Source: Candidatus Bipolaricaulota bacterium (GTDB lineage: Bacteria; Bipolaricaulota; Bipolaricaulia; RBG-16-55-9). From it: a stretch of DNA of 5,049 nt. The notes below the pieces were generated by a model. That model saw nothing but the letters and a program-made list of their open reading frames with translations, ran no database searches and was not told the origin of the DNA. Positions 4,893-5,049 of the stretch are shown piece after piece. A program made the translations under genes and the position numbers. The stretch spans positions 1 to 5,049 of the forward strand of contig JAHEOA010000010.1 in assembly GCA_018609825.1 (NCBI GenBank). The letters run 5' to 3'. Every line of letters starts with the position of its first letter. The stretch's first letter is position 1.

Positions 4893-5049
4893 CTAGACGC
4901 TGCGCAGGTACTTGAGCGTTTCCAATAACTCCTCGATCTTCTCGTCGCCGCGGCCCTCTTCGATGGCTTCCCGAACGCAGTGCTTCATGTGGCTCTCGCT
5001 CACTTCATCCGCCAGCTTCGACAGCATCCCGCGCACCGCGGCGATCTGT
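4893..5049 (-). CDS. csoR: CsoR-family metal-sensing transcriptional repressor, C-terminal part (5' end outside window)
   Basis: The minus strand is open from the window edge to a TAG at 4893-4895, giving 51 residues. They start QIAAVRGMLSKLADEVSESH and continue MKHCVREAIEEG, then an acidic/Leu-rich helix ending LKYLRSV. This is the second and third helix of the all-helical CsoR/RcnR/FrmR family (DUF156), which are tetrameric repressors that leave DNA on binding metal. The H-x3-C arrangement (HMKHC) matches the His61/Cys65 ligand pair of copper CsoR, rather than the H-x3-H of RcnR or the E of FrmR. Nickel InrS also has H-x3-C, so copper is likely but not certain. The first cysteine ligand lies just upstream of the window edge. 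It is the first minus-strand gene in view and probably controls the YHS gene and, through the 3377-3392 site, the second block. Confidence 0.9.
   Translation of the reverse strand, partial: QIAAVRGMLSKLADEVSESHMKHCVREAIEEGRGDEKIEELLETLKYLRSV

Noticed and set aside
3731..4915. A long open frame on the + strand (394 codons)
   Set aside because: It lies antisense to the methyltransferase, YHS and NfeD-like genes, has no recognisable motif, and reflects GC-rich codon shadowing of strong minus-strand genes.
1..5049. CRISPR array, tRNA, rRNA or insertion sequence
   Set aside because: No regularly spaced repeats, cloverleaf-like segments, transposase motifs or terminal inverted repeats with target duplications were seen.

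Overview
The window is GC-rich bacterial DNA carrying a compact metal-handling and thiol-redox gene cluster. Strong AAAGGAG-type ribosome binding sites and tight gene spacing are seen throughout. I saw no tRNA, rRNA, CRISPR array or insertion sequence. The organism cannot be fixed from the sequence. The GC-rich style and family mix would fit a Chloroflexota or another soil or wastewater bacterium, but that is a guess.

Layout: at the left edge (1-204, + strand) is the C-terminal end of a heavy-metal P1B-type ATPase. Everything else is on the minus strand, converging on that ATPase with only 16 bases between the stop codons. Read from the right edge in transcription order, the minus-strand genes are: a CsoR-family metal-sensing repressor (5' part outside the window), a 58-residue YHS metal-binding protein, a class I SAM methyltransferase, and a short NfeD-like membrane protein. 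A spacer of about 90 bases follows, with a -10-like TATACT and a CACCCC-N4-GGGGTG palindrome that resembles copper CsoR operators. The second block is a small cysteine-containing exported or membrane protein, two different membrane-anchored DUF1573 proteins (CMC and CGC motifs), a CcdA-type transmembrane thiol carrier fused to an N-terminal thioredoxin-like domain (CASC), and a small membrane protein with a Gly/Met/Trp/His-rich loop.

Working model (inference): the repressor senses Cu(I) or a similar soft metal and controls the cluster. The ATPase exports the metal. The second block keeps extracytoplasmic cysteine proteins reduced or metal-loaded: CcdA passes electrons from the cytoplasm to the outer-face thioredoxin domain, and the CxC-bearing DUF1573 proteins and the Cys protein are candidate clients or metal carriers. 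This resembles in logic, not in homology, the Scs copper-tolerance thiol systems of Proteobacteria. The families are known individually. The least described points are the combination, the paired CMC/CGC DUF1573 proteins and the Met/His-rich terminal gene.
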